Shown here: in pieces, positions 25,925 through 36,397 of the stretch | Layout of the letters: each line of letters begins with the position of its first letter | Position numbering within the stretch: the first letter of the stretch is position 1 | Source: Campylobacter sputorum subsp. sputorum | GTDB taxonomy: Bacteria; Campylobacterota; Campylobacteria; Campylobacterales; Campylobacteraceae | Direction of reading: 5' to 3' | Assembly: GCF_008245005.1 (NCBI RefSeq) | Contig: NZ_CP043427.1 | Location: 62,001-126,000, forward strand | DNA length: 64,000 nucleotides | Position numbers and translations under genes: made by a program | Notes under the pieces: generated by a model | What the model saw: only the letters and a program-made list of their open reading frames with translations | The model's database searches: none | What the model was told of the DNA's origin: nothing

Positions 25925-26887
25925 ATGAGTGAAATTTTAGAAATAGCAAGAGAAGTTTTAAGGCTTGAAGGAAACGAACTTTTACGCAATGCTGATATTA
26001 TCGGAAATGATATAGAAGATGCTATAAATTTGATAAATGATTGTAAGGGCAAAGTTGTAGTTACTGGTGTTGGAAAAAGCGGGCATATAGGAGCCAAAAT
26101 AGCTGCAACTTTGGCAAGCACGGGAACACCTAGCTTTTTTTTGCACCCAACTGAGGCTATGCACGGAGATCTTGGTATGCTGCAAAGCGAAGATATCATA
26201 CTTGCCATATCATTTAGCGGCGAAAGCGATGAGCTTATAGACATAATGCCGCACATAAAAAGATATGGCAATAAAATCATTGCTATGGCAAAAGATAAAA
26301 ATAGCTCACTTGGTAAATTTAGTGATGCATTTATCAAAATTGATATATTAAAAGAAGCGTGCTCAATAGTAGCAGCTCCTACGGTTTCTACGACATTAAC
26401 ACTTGCACTTGGCGATGCGTTAGCCGTGTGTTTAATGAGAAAAAATAGTTTTAAAAAAGAAGATTTTGCAAATTTTCATCCTGGTGGAAGTTTGGGTAAA
26501 AGGCTATTTTTAAAAGTAAAAGATGTAATGCAAAAAGCACCTTTACCTATCGCACAAAGTGATATTAGTTTAAAGTTAGCCATAGATACAATGACGCATG
26601 GTAAACTCGGCTCTGTTTTGCTGACAGATAAAAATGGAAATTTAGAAGCTATTTTAAGTGATGGTGATTTGCGTAGAGCTTTGATGAAAGAAAATTTTGA
26701 TATCAACGATAAAGCCATAAATTACGCTACCAAAAATCCAAAAGTTATAACAAATGCGGATATGCTTGCTTATGATGCATTAAAAATCATAGAAGAGTAT
26801 AAAATTCAGCTTTTAGTTGTGGTGGATATTGCAAATAATCCACTTGGGGTTTTACACATTCACGAACTAACAAAATTAGGATTATAA
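25925..26887 (+). CDS. kdsD: Arabinose 5-phosphate isomerase (KpsF/GutQ family)
   Basis: Converts ribulose 5-phosphate to arabinose 5-phosphate, the substrate of KdsA at 3480. The 320 residues contain an N-terminal SIS domain (GKVVVTGVGKSGHIGAKIA near 40, FLHPTEAMHGDLGM, ISFSGESDE, FANFHPGGSLGKRL) and two C-terminal CBS domains (DVMQKAPLPIAQSD..., NPKVITNADMLAYDA...). It starts ten bases after the RNase J stop codon and is followed two bases later by the rluB-type gene. Confidence 0.94.
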   Translation: MSEILEIAREVLRLEGNELLRNADIIGNDIEDAINLINDCKGKVVVTGVGKSGHIGAKIAATLASTGTPSFFLHPTEAMHGDLGMLQSEDIILAISFSGESDELIDIMPHIKRYGNKIIAMAKDKNSSLGKFSDAFIKIDILKEACSIVAAPTVSTTLTLALGDALAVCLMRKNSFKKEDFANFHPGGSLGKRLFLKVKDVMQKAPLPIAQSDISLKLAIDTMTHGKLGSVLLTDKNGNLEAILSDGDLRRALMKENFDINDKAINYATKNPKVITNADMLAYDALKIIEEYKIQLLVVVDIANNPLGVLHIHELTKLGL

Positions 26888-26889
26888 AA

Positions 26890-27660
26890 ATGCAAAAAAT
26901 GAGGTTAAATAAATTTATATCTCACAATACAAGTTATTCAAGAAGAGAAGCAGACGAGCTTATAAAAAACTCAAAAGTTAGCGTAAATGGTAGAATTATC
27001 AATGATTTTATAGAAGTTAGCGGCGAAGAAAAAATACGCATAAATGGGCGATTGGTAAAGCTTAAAAAAGATTTTACGATGATTGTTTATAACAAGCAAA
27101 AAGGCGAGTTAGTAACAAAAAAAGACGATCGTGGTCGTCGCACGATTTATGATAGCCTACCAAGCGGTTTTAGTAAATTTGTTAGCGTTGGGCGTTTGGA
27201 CTTTGCAAGTGAGGGACTCTTGCTGCTAACAGACGCACCAGCTATCGCAACTGCATTAACAAACAGCGATTTAGAACGAGAGTATTATCTTAAAATCAAA
27301 GGTGAGATTACAGATGAGGTTAAAACCGCGATGAAAGAGGGCTTTTTTGCAAAAGATGCAACAAAGGGAGCTCATGCGAAAACTACGATAAAATCGATGG
27401 AGTTTAAGCCATTTGTTGCATACGATATCTTTGGTTCAAGCGGCGGATACACGAAACTTAGAGTTATGATAAATGAGGGTCAAAATAGAGAATTACGCCG
27501 CTTTTTTGGCTATTTTGATCTTGAAGTAATGGATTTAAAACGCGTAAGCTATGGCATAATCGAGCTTGGAATGCTAAAAGAGGGTAAATGGAGATATTTT
27601 ACCAATAGCGAATATGAAGAACTTCGTGGGTTTTTGAAAGAAAATGGGGTAAGATATTAA
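26890..27660 (+). CDS. rluB: 23S rRNA pseudouridine synthase, RsuA/RluB family
   Basis: A 256-residue enzyme with an N-terminal S4 RNA-binding domain (MRLNKFISHNTSYSRREADELIKNSKVSVNG) and a pseudouridine synthase domain whose catalytic Asp lies in SVGRLDFASEGLLLLTDA (about residue 112). INEGQNRELRRFFGYFDLEVMDLKRVSYG is the family C-terminal motif. RluB modifies 23S rRNA near position 2605; RluE or RluF-like specificity cannot be excluded. Conserved between kdsD and ybaK in this group. Confidence 0.88.
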   Translation: MQKMRLNKFISHNTSYSRREADELIKNSKVSVNGRIINDFIEVSGEEKIRINGRLVKLKKDFTMIVYNKQKGELVTKKDDRGRRTIYDSLPSGFSKFVSVGRLDFASEGLLLLTDAPAIATALTNSDLEREYYLKIKGEITDEVKTAMKEGFFAKDATKGAHAKTTIKSMEFKPFVAYDIFGSSGGYTKLRVMINEGQNRELRRFFGYFDLEVMDLKRVSYGIIELGMLKEGKWRYFTNSEYEELRGFLKENGVRY

Positions 27661-27669
27661 GGGTTTAAA

Positions 27670-28533
27670 ATGAAGAGTTTTGATAAATTTTGTTATCCAG
27701 TTTTGAAACTTATGAGCGATAAAAAAGAGCGTAAAAAAGGTGAAATTTGCGAAATTTTAGGTGCAAATTTAACTGAAAATGATAGAAATTTACTCTTAAA
27801 AGGCGGTAAAAAACTTTATGTAGATCGTATAGGTTGGGCTATTAGCTATCTTTCATACACTAAAAATTTAGATGATAAAAACCGCCTTTTAGTGCGGGTT
27901 TCAAGAGCGACTTATAAAATTACGTCGCTTGGGCTTGAAATTTCAAAAAATGAAACTAAATTCAGTGAGTGGTTTAATAAAATTTATAATAAAAGTCATC
28001 AAATAAATGAAATTCAAACTCCAAACGAGCAGATTGATAAGGGTATTGACGACCTAAATGACGATTTAAAAAGCGAATTGATAGAGAAAATTTTAGAAAA
28101 AGAGCCTGAATTTTTCGAGCAATTTGTAACAAAACTTCTAAATAAAATGGGATATGGTTACAAACTTGGCGAAACTACACAAAAAACAAGGGATGGCGGA
28201 ATTGACGGCGTTGTAAATGAGGATATTTTGGGCTTTTCTAAAATATACTTTCAAGCTAAGCGTTATAGGGACAATAAAGTTGGCATTAATGATATAAAAC
28301 AATTTGTCGGCACATTGGTAGATAAGCAGACTAAAAAGGGGCTATTTATCACAACCTCTACCTTTTCGGATGATGCGATAAAATACGCAAATAATCAAGT
28401 AGCAACCTCTCTCGTGCTTGTTGATAAAAATATTTTGGCAGATTTGATGATAAAATATAAAGTCGGTGTGCAAATCAAAGAGATAAAAGAAATTTGTCAA
28501 ATTGATAATGATTTTTTCGAAGGCGACGAATGA
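27670..28533 (+). CDS. mrr: Mrr-type restriction endonuclease
   Basis: A 287-residue protein of the Mrr size and layout. A winged-helix Mrr N-terminal domain (residues 1-100: FDKFCYPVLKLMSDKKERKKGEI...) is followed by an Mrr-cat PD-(D/E)xK nuclease (about 120-270), seen as EFFEQFVTKLLNKMGYGYKLGE, DGGIDGVV and the catalytic YFQAKRY. Mrr enzymes are type IV restriction enzymes that cut methylated DNA or respond to stress. No methylase or type I genes are nearby. The stop codon overlaps the metallophosphoesterase start (ATGA), so the two form a compact two-gene unit between housekeeping genes, the position of a defence cassette. Confidence 0.85.
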   Translation: MKSFDKFCYPVLKLMSDKKERKKGEICEILGANLTENDRNLLLKGGKKLYVDRIGWAISYLSYTKNLDDKNRLLVRVSRATYKITSLGLEISKNETKFSEWFNKIYNKSHQINEIQTPNEQIDKGIDDLNDDLKSELIEKILEKEPEFFEQFVTKLLNKMGYGYKLGETTQKTRDGGIDGVVNEDILGFSKIYFQAKRYRDNKVGINDIKQFVGTLVDKQTKKGLFITTSTFSDDAIKYANNQVATSLVLVDKNILADLMIKYKVGVQIKEIKEICQIDNDFFEGDE

Positions 28534-29216
28534 TTTTCATAACAGGTGACACGCATGGCGGATATCCAAGGGATTGTGCGAAATTTGACCGCTTTGATGA
28601 TAGTAAATTAAGCAAAGATGATTTTTTGATAATTGCAGGTGATTTTGGCTTTATTTGGGAATCTGTAAGCGACTATAAAGAGAAAAAATGGCTGAAATAT
28701 TTTGATACATTCAAATGCACTGTTTGCTTTATTGATGGAAATCACGAAAATTTCACGCGTCTTAATTCTTATGAAATTTGCGATTTTAATGGTGGAAAAG
28801 CACACAAAATCAGTAAAAATATCTATCACTTAATGCGTGGCGAAATTTTTACGCTAAATAAACGGAAAATTTTCACAATGGGTGGAGCTTTAAGTATAGA
28901 TAAAGATTATAGAACACCAGGAATTTCGTGGTGGGAAGAGGAGCAAATAAGTGAAAATGATATGCTAAATGCATGGGAAAATCTAGCTAAATTTGATTTT
29001 AGCGTGGATCTTGTCATAACTCACACTGCTCCAAATCATTTACTTAGTGATATTATGGAGTTTAATTTGTCGCAATTTTATGATGAGGCAAATTTGCAAC
29101 TTGAAAAAATTTATGCCAAAATTAACTTTAAAAAGTGGTATTTCGGTCATTTTCACGACGATATGATTGTAAATTCTCGCTTTCGCTGTGTTTTCCACGA
29201 TATAGTTCAAGCTTAA
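28530..29216 (+). CDS. Calcineurin-like metallophosphoesterase coupled to mrr
   Basis: A 228-residue metallophosphoesterase with the five metal/catalytic motifs in order: GDTHG at 6-10, IAGDFGF near 36, FIDGNHENF near 69, ITHTAPNH near 164 and FGHFHDD near 208. No signal peptide, so it acts in the cytosol on an unknown phosphodiester or nucleotide. It overlaps mrr by four bases; a role in processing DNA ends or a nucleotide signal alongside Mrr is my inference only. Ends ten bases before ybaK. Confidence 0.82.
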   Translation: MIFITGDTHGGYPRDCAKFDRFDDSKLSKDDFLIIAGDFGFIWESVSDYKEKKWLKYFDTFKCTVCFIDGNHENFTRLNSYEICDFNGGKAHKISKNIYHLMRGEIFTLNKRKIFTMGGALSIDKDYRTPGISWWEEEQISENDMLNAWENLAKFDFSVDLVITHTAPNHLLSDIMEFNLSQFYDEANLQLEKIYAKINFKKWYFGHFHDDMIVNSRFRCVFHDIVQA

Positions 29217-29226
29217 TGGGGTTAAA

Positions 29227-29694
29227 ATGAAAACAAATGCTGCTAGGATACTAGATGGTTTGAAAATATTATATGAGATAAAAGAGTACGAAGTTGATAA
29301 AGATTATTTAGATGCAGTGCATACGGCTAGTAAAACCGGCATTAGCATAGAAAAAGTATATAAAACCATAGTTTGCAAAGCAGACAATGAGTATATAGTT
29401 GCTTGTTTGCAAGGCGATTTGAGTTTAAATTTAAAAGCATTGGCAAAAATTGCTGGGGCAAAGAGATGTGAGCTTATAAATTTAAAAGACATAACAAAAA
29501 TAACAGGATATGTAAGGGGTGGTTGTTCGCCACTTGGTATGAAAAAACATTTTAGAACTTTTATAGATGAAAAAATTTTATCTCAAGAGCAAATTTGTGT
29601 AAGTGCTGGCATTCGTGGCAAGCAAATTTATCTTAAACCAAATGATCTTATAAAAGCAACAAATGCCACACTTTGTGATATTACGCAAGATTAA
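29227..29694 (+). CDS. ybaK: Cys-tRNA(Pro)/Cys-tRNA(Cys) deacylase YbaK (EbsC)
   Basis: A 155-residue trans-editing enzyme that hydrolyses misacylated Cys-tRNA(Pro). It has the YbaK fold markers: KTNAARILDGLKILYEIKEY, the VYKTIVCKADNEYIVACLQGD strand pair with the catalytic Lys, and YVRGGCSPLGMKKHFRTFIDE near residue 97, the conserved GxxSP(F/L)G(x)KK site. ATG follows GGGGTT. It converges on proB with only two bases between the stop codons. Confidence 0.92.
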   Translation: MKTNAARILDGLKILYEIKEYEVDKDYLDAVHTASKTGISIEKVYKTIVCKADNEYIVACLQGDLSLNLKALAKIAGAKRCELINLKDITKITGYVRGGCSPLGMKKHFRTFIDEKILSQEQICVSAGIRGKQIYLKPNDLIKATNATLCDITQD

Positions 29695-29696
29695 AT

Positions 29697-30467
<771 letters not shown>

Positions 30468-30496
30468 TTACCTTTAAATTTATAAAAACTATAAAA

Positions 30497-31528
30497 TTAT
30501 TTATTTTTTAAAATTTCAATTATAGCCCATTTAAGCTCATTGATATTAAAATTCGTGGCACTTGATATGGGCATTACAAAACACGGTTTTGAGCTGTCTA
30601 ATTCCTCAAAATTTTGTTTTTGGGTAAAATTAAATTCTTTTAAAAAATCTCTGTATTTTTGCTCAAAATTCTCACAAGCATCGATTCTTGTTATTGCAAT
30701 TGCAAATTTTTTTTCATAAAGTTCTTTTGAAAATTTTTTTAATTCATATTTTAAAGCATTGTATTGTTCACTTAGTGTTCTATAATTGGCACTATCTATC
30801 ATATAAAGCAGTATTTGAGTTCTTTGAACATGTTTTAAAAACTTAAGTCCAAGACCTTTTCCCTCACTTGCTCCGTCTATTATACCTGGTATATCTGCCA
30901 TTATAAATTTAGAATACTCATCAACTTCAACCATACCAAGCTTTGGTGTTAGTGTGGTAAATTCATAATCTGCGATTTGTGGCTTTGCGTTTGATATGGT
31001 AGAAATTAGCGTAGATTTGCCAACATTTGGAAAGCCAAGCAAACCTACATCGGCAATTAATTTTAGCTCAAGTCTTATATTTAGCTCTTCGCCAGGAATT
31101 CCTGGTTGTGCATAAGTTGGGGCTTGGTTTATAGAGTTTTTAAAATGCACATTGCCAAGTCCGCCTTTGCCACCTTTAAGTATAAGTTTTTTCTCTCCCT
31201 CATTTAGCATATCAAGTAGTATTTCACCGCTATTGTCATCATATACAATGGTTCCTGGCGGAACTATTAAGATTAAATCCTCTCCTCTTTTTCCTGTTCT
31301 TTTTTTACCCTCACCGCCTTTGCCATTTGAAGCTTTTAGAAGTTTTTTTCCTTTATATTTTGCAAGAGTATGTGTGTTATTATCAACTAAAAAATATACA
31401 TCGCCACCATCGCCACCATCGCCACCATCTGGACCGCCAAGCTCAATAAATTTTTCTCTTCTAAAACTTGATGCCCCAGAACCGCCATTGCCGGATTTGA
31501 TTTTAAATTTAACGCTATCAACAAACAT
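30497..31528 (-). CDS. obgE: Obg-family GTPase (ObgE/CgtA)
   Basis: An essential GTPase in 50S assembly and stress control. The 343 residues have the glycine-rich Obg fold at 1-158 ([46 protein letters not shown]), then the G domain with [10 protein letters not shown] near 165, [16 protein letters not shown] and ITRIDAC; the nucleotide-specificity motif is TRID rather than NKxD. There is no long acidic C-tail. Leftward with proB. Confidence 0.94.
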   Translation of the reverse strand: MFVDSVKFKIKSGNGGSGASSFRREKFIELGGPDGGDGGDGGDVYFLVDNNTHTLAKYKGKKLLKASNGKGGEGKKRTGKRGEDLILIVPPGTIVYDDNSGEILLDMLNEGEKKLILKGGKGGLGNVHFKNSINQAPTYAQPGIPGEELNIRLELKLIADVGLLGFPNVGKSTLISTISNAKPQIADYEFTTLTPKLGMVEVDEYSKFIMADIPGIIDGASEGKGLGLKFLKHVQRTQILLYMIDSANYRTLSEQYNALKYELKKFSKELYEKKFAIAITRIDACENFEQKYRDFLKEFNFTQKQNFEELDSSKPCFVMPISSATNFNINELKWAIIEILKNK

Positions 31529-31590
31529 TTTTTACCTTAAATAAATTTGTTGGATTATAGCAAAAGTATTTGAATATTAAATTTAGAAGA

Positions 31591-31618
31591 AATAAAGCCA
31601 CTTAAAGCGGCTTTATTT
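31591..31618 (-). terminator. Terminator after flagellin gene
   Basis: The stem AATAAAGCC / GGCTTTATT lies eight bases past the flagellin stop codon, with a T-rich end on the minus strand. Confidence 0.75.
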
Positions 31619-31625
31619 TGCATTA

Positions 31626-33131
31626 TTATTGTAAAAGTTTTAAAACATTTTGTTGAACAGCATTTGCTTGACTCATTGCATAACTTCCTGATTGTGCGAG
31701 AATGTTAAATTTAGAGAAATTTGCACTCTCACTAGCAAAGTCAACATCTCTGATTTGAGATTCAGCTGATTTAACATTTACTTGAGTTACTGAAATGTTA
31801 TTTAATGTTGATGTTATTTGATTTTGAACAGAACCCATATCAGCCCTAATTGCATCAAGGTTTTTAGTTGCAGTTTCAGCTATACTCATAACAGCCATTG
31901 CACCTTTTAAGGTTGTAACACCCGCTGTTTTATCCGAAGATACAAACTCAACATTTAAGTTTGCATTAAAGCCCATTGCCGAAGCTATATCTTTTTGTAT
32001 AACACCTTTAATCTCTCTTAAAGATACAGTTTTTTGTGCTGTTGCACTTGCTTTTTCAAAGCCGATTATTCCAGCTTTTCCACCCATATTTCCACCAGAA
32101 ACTATAATATCATTTCCTGAAAGCCTAATAAGGCTTAAGCGACCATAATTTTCAGTTTGACCACTAATACCTGTTGTTTTGGCATCATCTCCTGCAAGAC
32201 CTTCTATTTTTATACCCCTGCCATCTCTTGAGGTTAAATTTAAGTGACCTCTACTATCAACGCTTGCTTCAACACCAGTTGTATCTTTAACAGCATTTAT
32301 CGCAGCAACTAAAGCTCCTGTTGAGTCGTTTGCTTTATAATCTACTTTACCAATTGTAACACCATTTATTTTAAAAGCTGAAGTTGTTGCTCCTTCTTTG
32401 ATTGCAGATTTACCAGTTGTTTGAACATTATAAGTTGCACGAATTCCTGTTTTATCACTAGCTTTGTTGATATTTTCAGCTAATACACCTATACCTGTTC
32501 CAACACTTGTTGAGATAACAGCACTTTCTATCTCATAGTCATTTACGCCATCTGCGTTTGTAAATTTTAATTTTACTTCACTAGAAGCTGTTATAACAGC
32601 ACCTGTTTCAAATCTAGTTAAACCTATCTTATTTGATGTTGTAGCCCCGATAGTTGCTTTTACGGTTTCGTTTGAGAAAGCACCAATTTGAAACTCTTTA
32701 TTGATAAATGTTCCAGAAAGTAACTTTTGTCCGTTAAAGCTTGTTGTATTTCCTATGTTATCAAGCGATTCCATAAGGCGAACAATATCGTTTTGTATGG
32801 CACGACGAGACTCAGTTGTTTGACCATCTTGTGCTGCTTGAACTGCTTTAGCTTTGATAGTATCTAAAATTTTAAGTTGCTCATCCATAGCTTTATCGGC
32901 AACTTTTATGATACCTATTGCATCGTTTGAGTTTGCGATAGCTTGACCAAGTGAACTTGCTTGTGAGCGTAAACTATCTGCTATTGCAAGACCAGAAGCA
33001 TCATCTGCTGCGGTTTGAATTCTAAGACCAGAACTTAATCTACCTAAAGAGTTGTCTAAACTTCTATTGTTTACAACGCTGTTAGTGTGTGCATTCATTG
33101 CTGCTATATTCGTGTTAATGCGAAATCCCAT
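31626..33131 (-). CDS. Flagellin
   Basis: A 501-residue flagellin with conserved ends and a variable middle. The N-terminal D0/D1 part has [18 protein letters not shown] and [21 protein letters not shown]; the C-terminal D1/D0 part ends [29 protein letters not shown]. Residues 170-400 contain the surface domain, a likely target of glycosylation. The [11 protein letters not shown] and NILAQSG segments are the usual secretion/polymerisation regions. Transcription is from a sigma-54 promoter, the type used by flaB in C. jejuni, so this may be the FlaB-type copy; the second flagellin gene is not in the window. Confidence 0.93.
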   Translation of the reverse strand: MGFRINTNIAAMNAHTNSVVNNRSLDNSLGRLSSGLRIQTAADDASGLAIADSLRSQASSLGQAIANSNDAIGIIKVADKAMDEQLKILDTIKAKAVQAAQDGQTTESRRAIQNDIVRLMESLDNIGNTTSFNGQKLLSGTFINKEFQIGAFSNETVKATIGATTSNKIGLTRFETGAVITASSEVKLKFTNADGVNDYEIESAVISTSVGTGIGVLAENINKASDKTGIRATYNVQTTGKSAIKEGATTSAFKINGVTIGKVDYKANDSTGALVAAINAVKDTTGVEASVDSRGHLNLTSRDGRGIKIEGLAGDDAKTTGISGQTENYGRLSLIRLSGNDIIVSGGNMGGKAGIIGFEKASATAQKTVSLREIKGVIQKDIASAMGFNANLNVEFVSSDKTAGVTTLKGAMAVMSIAETATKNLDAIRADMGSVQNQITSTLNNISVTQVNVKSAESQIRDVDFASESANFSKFNILAQSGSYAMSQANAVQQNVLKLLQ

Positions 33132-33191
33132 TTTAAATCCTTTTACTGTTTTTACAAAATGTTAATGTAAACTTTTGTTTGAATTAATAAA

Positions 33192-33205
33192 GCAAAATAT
33201 GTTCC
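33192..33205 (-). promoter_or_regulatory. Sigma-54 promoter of the flagellin gene
   Basis: On the minus strand TGGAACATATTTTGCT gives GG (33205-33204), ten bases, then GC (33193-33192), the exact -24/-12 spacing for RpoN. It lies about 60 bases before the start codon. Confidence 0.88.
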
Positions 33206-33328
33206 ATTTTTTAAAATAGCAATAAAATACATTTATATTTCAAATTTATATTTAAAAAAGATAAACTAGATATAATAAAAATATATTTGTATATTAAATT
33301 TATAGATATTAATTTATAAGGATTGGCA

Positions 33329-34684
33329 GTGATTTACTATACTAAAAAACGCTATATCGTGTATGTTTTAATGGCTATTTTGTTTTTTTCTTTACCATTT
33401 TTACACATAGATGGTAATCATTTTTTTCTATTAAGCTTTGATAGAAAAGAACTACATTTGTTGTTTACGAGATTTGATATGCAAGAGATGTATCTTATGC
33501 CTTTTATTTTGATAACTCTTTTTTTAAGCATATTTTTCATAACAACATTAGCTGGTAGAGTTTGGTGTGGTTGGAGCTGTCCGCAAACTATATTTAGGGT
33601 TGTTTTTAGAGATGTGATACAAACAAAATTATTAAAAATACGAAAAAGCACTGCAAATAAACAAAGTAAGCCTAAGTTAAATTTAGTAAAACAAATTATC
33701 GCTATATTTATATTTGCTTGCTGTGCTTTAATTATTGCATCAAATTTTATGCTATATTTTATACCGCCTGAGGATTTTTTTATTTATATAAAAAATCCTA
33801 GCGAACATGCTATACTTTTTGGGATAATATTTTTTCTAACGCTATTTTTGATATTTGATATTGTATTTTTACAAGAGAGATTTTGTGTGTATGTTTGCCC
33901 TTATGCAAGGATACAATCTGTAATGTTTGATAATGATACCATACAAGTTATTTATGATGAAAAAAGAGGTGGCGTTGTTTATAAAGGAAAGGAAAAAATA
34001 TCAAATAAACCACTCGAAGAAGGGGCTGAATGTATAGGCTGTAATGCTTGTGTGCATATATGTCCAACACACATTGATATAAGAAAAGGTATGCAGCTTG
34101 AGTGCATAAACTGCCTTGAATGTAGCGATGCTTGTGCTAAAATCATGGATAAATTTGGTAAAAAAAGCTTGATAAACTGGACAAGCAAAAATGCTATTGA
34201 AAGTGGCAATAAAGTAAAATATTTAAGGTTTAGAACTATTGGATATATCGTTGTTATATCAATTGTTTTGTGTGTTTTAGCTTTTATGAGTACCAAAAAA
34301 GAAAATATGCTTTTAAATATAAATAGAACCACTGAGCTTTACAATATACATTTAAATGATGAAAATGTGCGAGTTGATAATGCCTATACATTTTTTATAC
34401 AAAATACTAGCAATAAAAATCATGAGTATTATTTTGATGTAAATGATAGTAGAATTTCCATATCTAGACCAAGGGAGAGTATAGATATAAAAGCAGGTTC
34501 TAAGAGAAAAATTATAGTAGTTTTAAGTACAGATCAAAAACTAAGCAATGACCATAGATCTGATACTCCTTTTGATATACTAATAAATGCTTATGCTATT
34601 GATGATAGAAATATAAGTGTGGATAGAAAAACAATTTTTGTATATCCAAAACAAGAAGTTATACTTGATAAAATGAAAAAGTAG
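33329..34684 (+). CDS. ccoG: Cytochrome c oxidase accessory protein CcoG (FixG/RdxA family)
   Basis: A 451-residue membrane ferredoxin that helps copper reduction for assembly of cbb3 oxidase, whose structural genes are at 47763-51002. It has TM helices near 10-30, 60-85, 135-160 and 170-190, the WCGWSCPQT motif near 80, VYVCPYAR near 195, two 4Fe-4S sets (CIGCNACVHICP and CINCLECSDAC) at 235-275, a further helix and an Ig-like periplasmic C-terminal domain. I chose GTG because AAGGA sits at the right distance; a TTG two codons earlier would overlap the ribosome site. Confidence 0.92.
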   Translation: MIYYTKKRYIVYVLMAILFFSLPFLHIDGNHFFLLSFDRKELHLLFTRFDMQEMYLMPFILITLFLSIFFITTLAGRVWCGWSCPQTIFRVVFRDVIQTKLLKIRKSTANKQSKPKLNLVKQIIAIFIFACCALIIASNFMLYFIPPEDFFIYIKNPSEHAILFGIIFFLTLFLIFDIVFLQERFCVYVCPYARIQSVMFDNDTIQVIYDEKRGGVVYKGKEKISNKPLEEGAECIGCNACVHICPTHIDIRKGMQLECINCLECSDACAKIMDKFGKKSLINWTSKNAIESGNKVKYLRFRTIGYIVVISIVLCVLAFMSTKKENMLLNINRTTELYNIHLNDENVRVDNAYTFFIQNTSNKNHEYYFDVNDSRISISRPRESIDIKAGSKRKIIVVLSTDQKLSNDHRSDTPFDILINAYAIDDRNISVDRKTIFVYPKQEVILDKMKK

Positions 34685-34687
34685 ATT

Positions 34688-35317
34688 ATGAAACAAGATG
34701 AAATTTCTATAAAAACACAAAATAGACTTGGAAAAATTTTAAAAGTTTCTTTTGATATTTTTTTACAAAAAGGGTATGCAAACACAAGCTTAAGCGATAT
34801 AGTTTCACAAAGCGGAGGTTCACTTTCTACTATTTATAAGTATTTCAAAAACAAAGAAGGGCTTTTTAAGGCTATTTTAGAAAATGGTATCAAGAAATTT
34901 TATAAAGAGATTGATAAAAAAATAGATTTAAAAGAAAATCTTAGCATAGAAGAATTTTTATATAGATTTTCTGATGTTTATCTTGATACTGTTTTAAACG
35001 ATAAATCGGTTATGTTTTATAGATTAGTTTTTAGCGAAGCTGCTACAAAAGATATAAATTTAAAAAAGATTATGTATGAGTATGAGCTAACATTAATAAA
35101 TAAAATTTTAGTTGGTTTTTTAAAAAAAGAAGAACATGCCAATAAATTTATAGATAAAGACCTAGAATCCGTTGTTATGTCGTTTTGGTTTAGTGTAAGG
35201 GAGCCATTTTTATATAGAAGACTTCTTTTTAATCAAAATATAAAGTTAAAAAAAAGTGAAAAAGACGCACATATTCGCAAGAAAATAAATATATTTTTAC
35301 ACGGAAATTTAAGATAA
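34688..35317 (+). CDS. TetR-family transcriptional regulator
   Basis: A 209-residue regulator with an N-terminal TetR helix-turn-helix: RLGKILKVSFDIFLQKGYANTSLSDIVSQSGGSLSTIYKYFKNKEGLFKAIL at residues 10-62 in its three parts. The C-terminal ligand domain is divergent and gives no substrate clue. It begins three bases after ccoG and is probably cotranscribed with it, so control of ccoG or of oxidase assembly is one guess; TetR proteins near exporters are another, but no exporter is adjacent. Confidence 0.85.
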   Translation: MKQDEISIKTQNRLGKILKVSFDIFLQKGYANTSLSDIVSQSGGSLSTIYKYFKNKEGLFKAILENGIKKFYKEIDKKIDLKENLSIEEFLYRFSDVYLDTVLNDKSVMFYRLVFSEAATKDINLKKIMYEYELTLINKILVGFLKKEEHANKFIDKDLESVVMSFWFSVREPFLYRRLLFNQNIKLKKSEKDAHIRKKINIFLHGNLR

Positions 35318-35342
35318 ATCCCTTATAAAATAAGGGATAATT
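35318..35342. terminator. Bidirectional terminator between tetR gene and purM
   Basis: Arms ATCCCTTA / TAAGGGAT with a five-base loop and A/T runs on each side, placed between convergent stop codons. Confidence 0.8.
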
Positions 35343-36329
35343 TTATATAAGTTTTACTCCGCTTGTATCACTACAAAGCTCCCCGATAACATATCCGTCT
35401 GTTTGATTAAGGATAAAATCAACATTATTTTTATCAACACATAACACCATTCCAACGCCGTTATTGAAAGTTCTTTGCATCTCTTTTTCATCAACGCATT
35501 TTGATATAATGTTAAATATCTCAGGAGTTTTTATGGCATTTTTTTCTATTTTAGCACCAATACCATCAGGAAAAACTCTAGGTAAATTTTCAACTAAGCC
35601 ACCGCCTGTTATATGTGCCATTGCATTTATTTTGTCTTTTAAATTTAAAAACTCATCTACATAAATTCTAGTTGGTTCAAGTAGAGTTTGTATGAGTGTT
35701 TTAGAGCCTATTTTCTCATCAAATTTAAGTCCAAGTTCGCTTATAACTTTTCTTGCTAAACTAAAACCATTTGAGTGAAGTCCGCTACTTGGAAGTGCTA
35801 TTAATATATCGCCTTTTTTTACAAATTTACTTCTATCTATCTCATCAATTTCTGCTATACCTGTAGCAAATCCAGCTAAATCAAAATCACCATCTTGATA
35901 CATTGATGGCATTTCTGCTGTTTCACCACCGATTAATGAGCATTTTGCTATCTTGCATCCCTCGCTTATACTTTTTACAACTCTTTTTGCACTATCTATG
36001 TCAAGTTTTGCTGTAGCATAGTAATCTAAGAAAAAAAGCGGTGTAGCAAAGTTGCAAATTAAATCATTTACGCACATTGCAACAAGGTCAATTCCAACGC
36101 CATCAAGCATATTTGCATCTATGGCAAGGCGAAGTTTTGTTCCAACACCATCAGTTGCTCCTAAAATTGCTGGATTTTTATATCCGCTTGGTAATCTTAC
36201 CGCACCAGAAAATGAGCCAATTGAACCTATTTCATTTCCTCTAAAAGTTGATTTTACAAATGGTTTTATCTCATTAACAAAGCTATTTCCAGCATCTATA
36301 TCAACTCCTGCCTCTTTGTAACTTATCAT
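35343..36329 (-). CDS. purM: Phosphoribosylformylglycinamidine cyclo-ligase (AIR synthetase)
   Basis: Closes the imidazole ring in purine synthesis. The 328 residues are full length, with the family motifs YKEAGVDIDAGN, GATDGVGTKLRLA, GIDLVAMCVNDL, FLDYYATAKLD, GGETAEMPSMY, LPSSGLHSNGFSLAR and HITGGGLVENLPRV. Same PurM/SelD/ThiL superfamily as selD, but with purine-specific motifs. Read divergently from coaE across a 68-base gap. Confidence 0.96.
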   Translation of the reverse strand: MISYKEAGVDIDAGNSFVNEIKPFVKSTFRGNEIGSIGSFSGAVRLPSGYKNPAILGATDGVGTKLRLAIDANMLDGVGIDLVAMCVNDLICNFATPLFFLDYYATAKLDIDSAKRVVKSISEGCKIAKCSLIGGETAEMPSMYQDGDFDLAGFATGIAEIDEIDRSKFVKKGDILIALPSSGLHSNGFSLARKVISELGLKFDEKIGSKTLIQTLLEPTRIYVDEFLNLKDKINAMAHITGGGLVENLPRVFPDGIGAKIEKNAIKTPEIFNIISKCVDEKEMQRTFNNGVGMVLCVDKNNVDFILNQTDGYVIGELCSDTSGVKLI

Positions 36330-36397
36330 AAATTTGCCTTTTAATAAATTTGCATAATTTTAGCCAAAAGTTGATAAAATCCAAGTAAAGGATAAGA

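Noticed and set aside
31152-31544. Rightward frame opposite obgE, rich in Pro and Ser
   Set aside because: It is the antisense shadow of the glycine-rich Obg domain and has no ribosome site or family.
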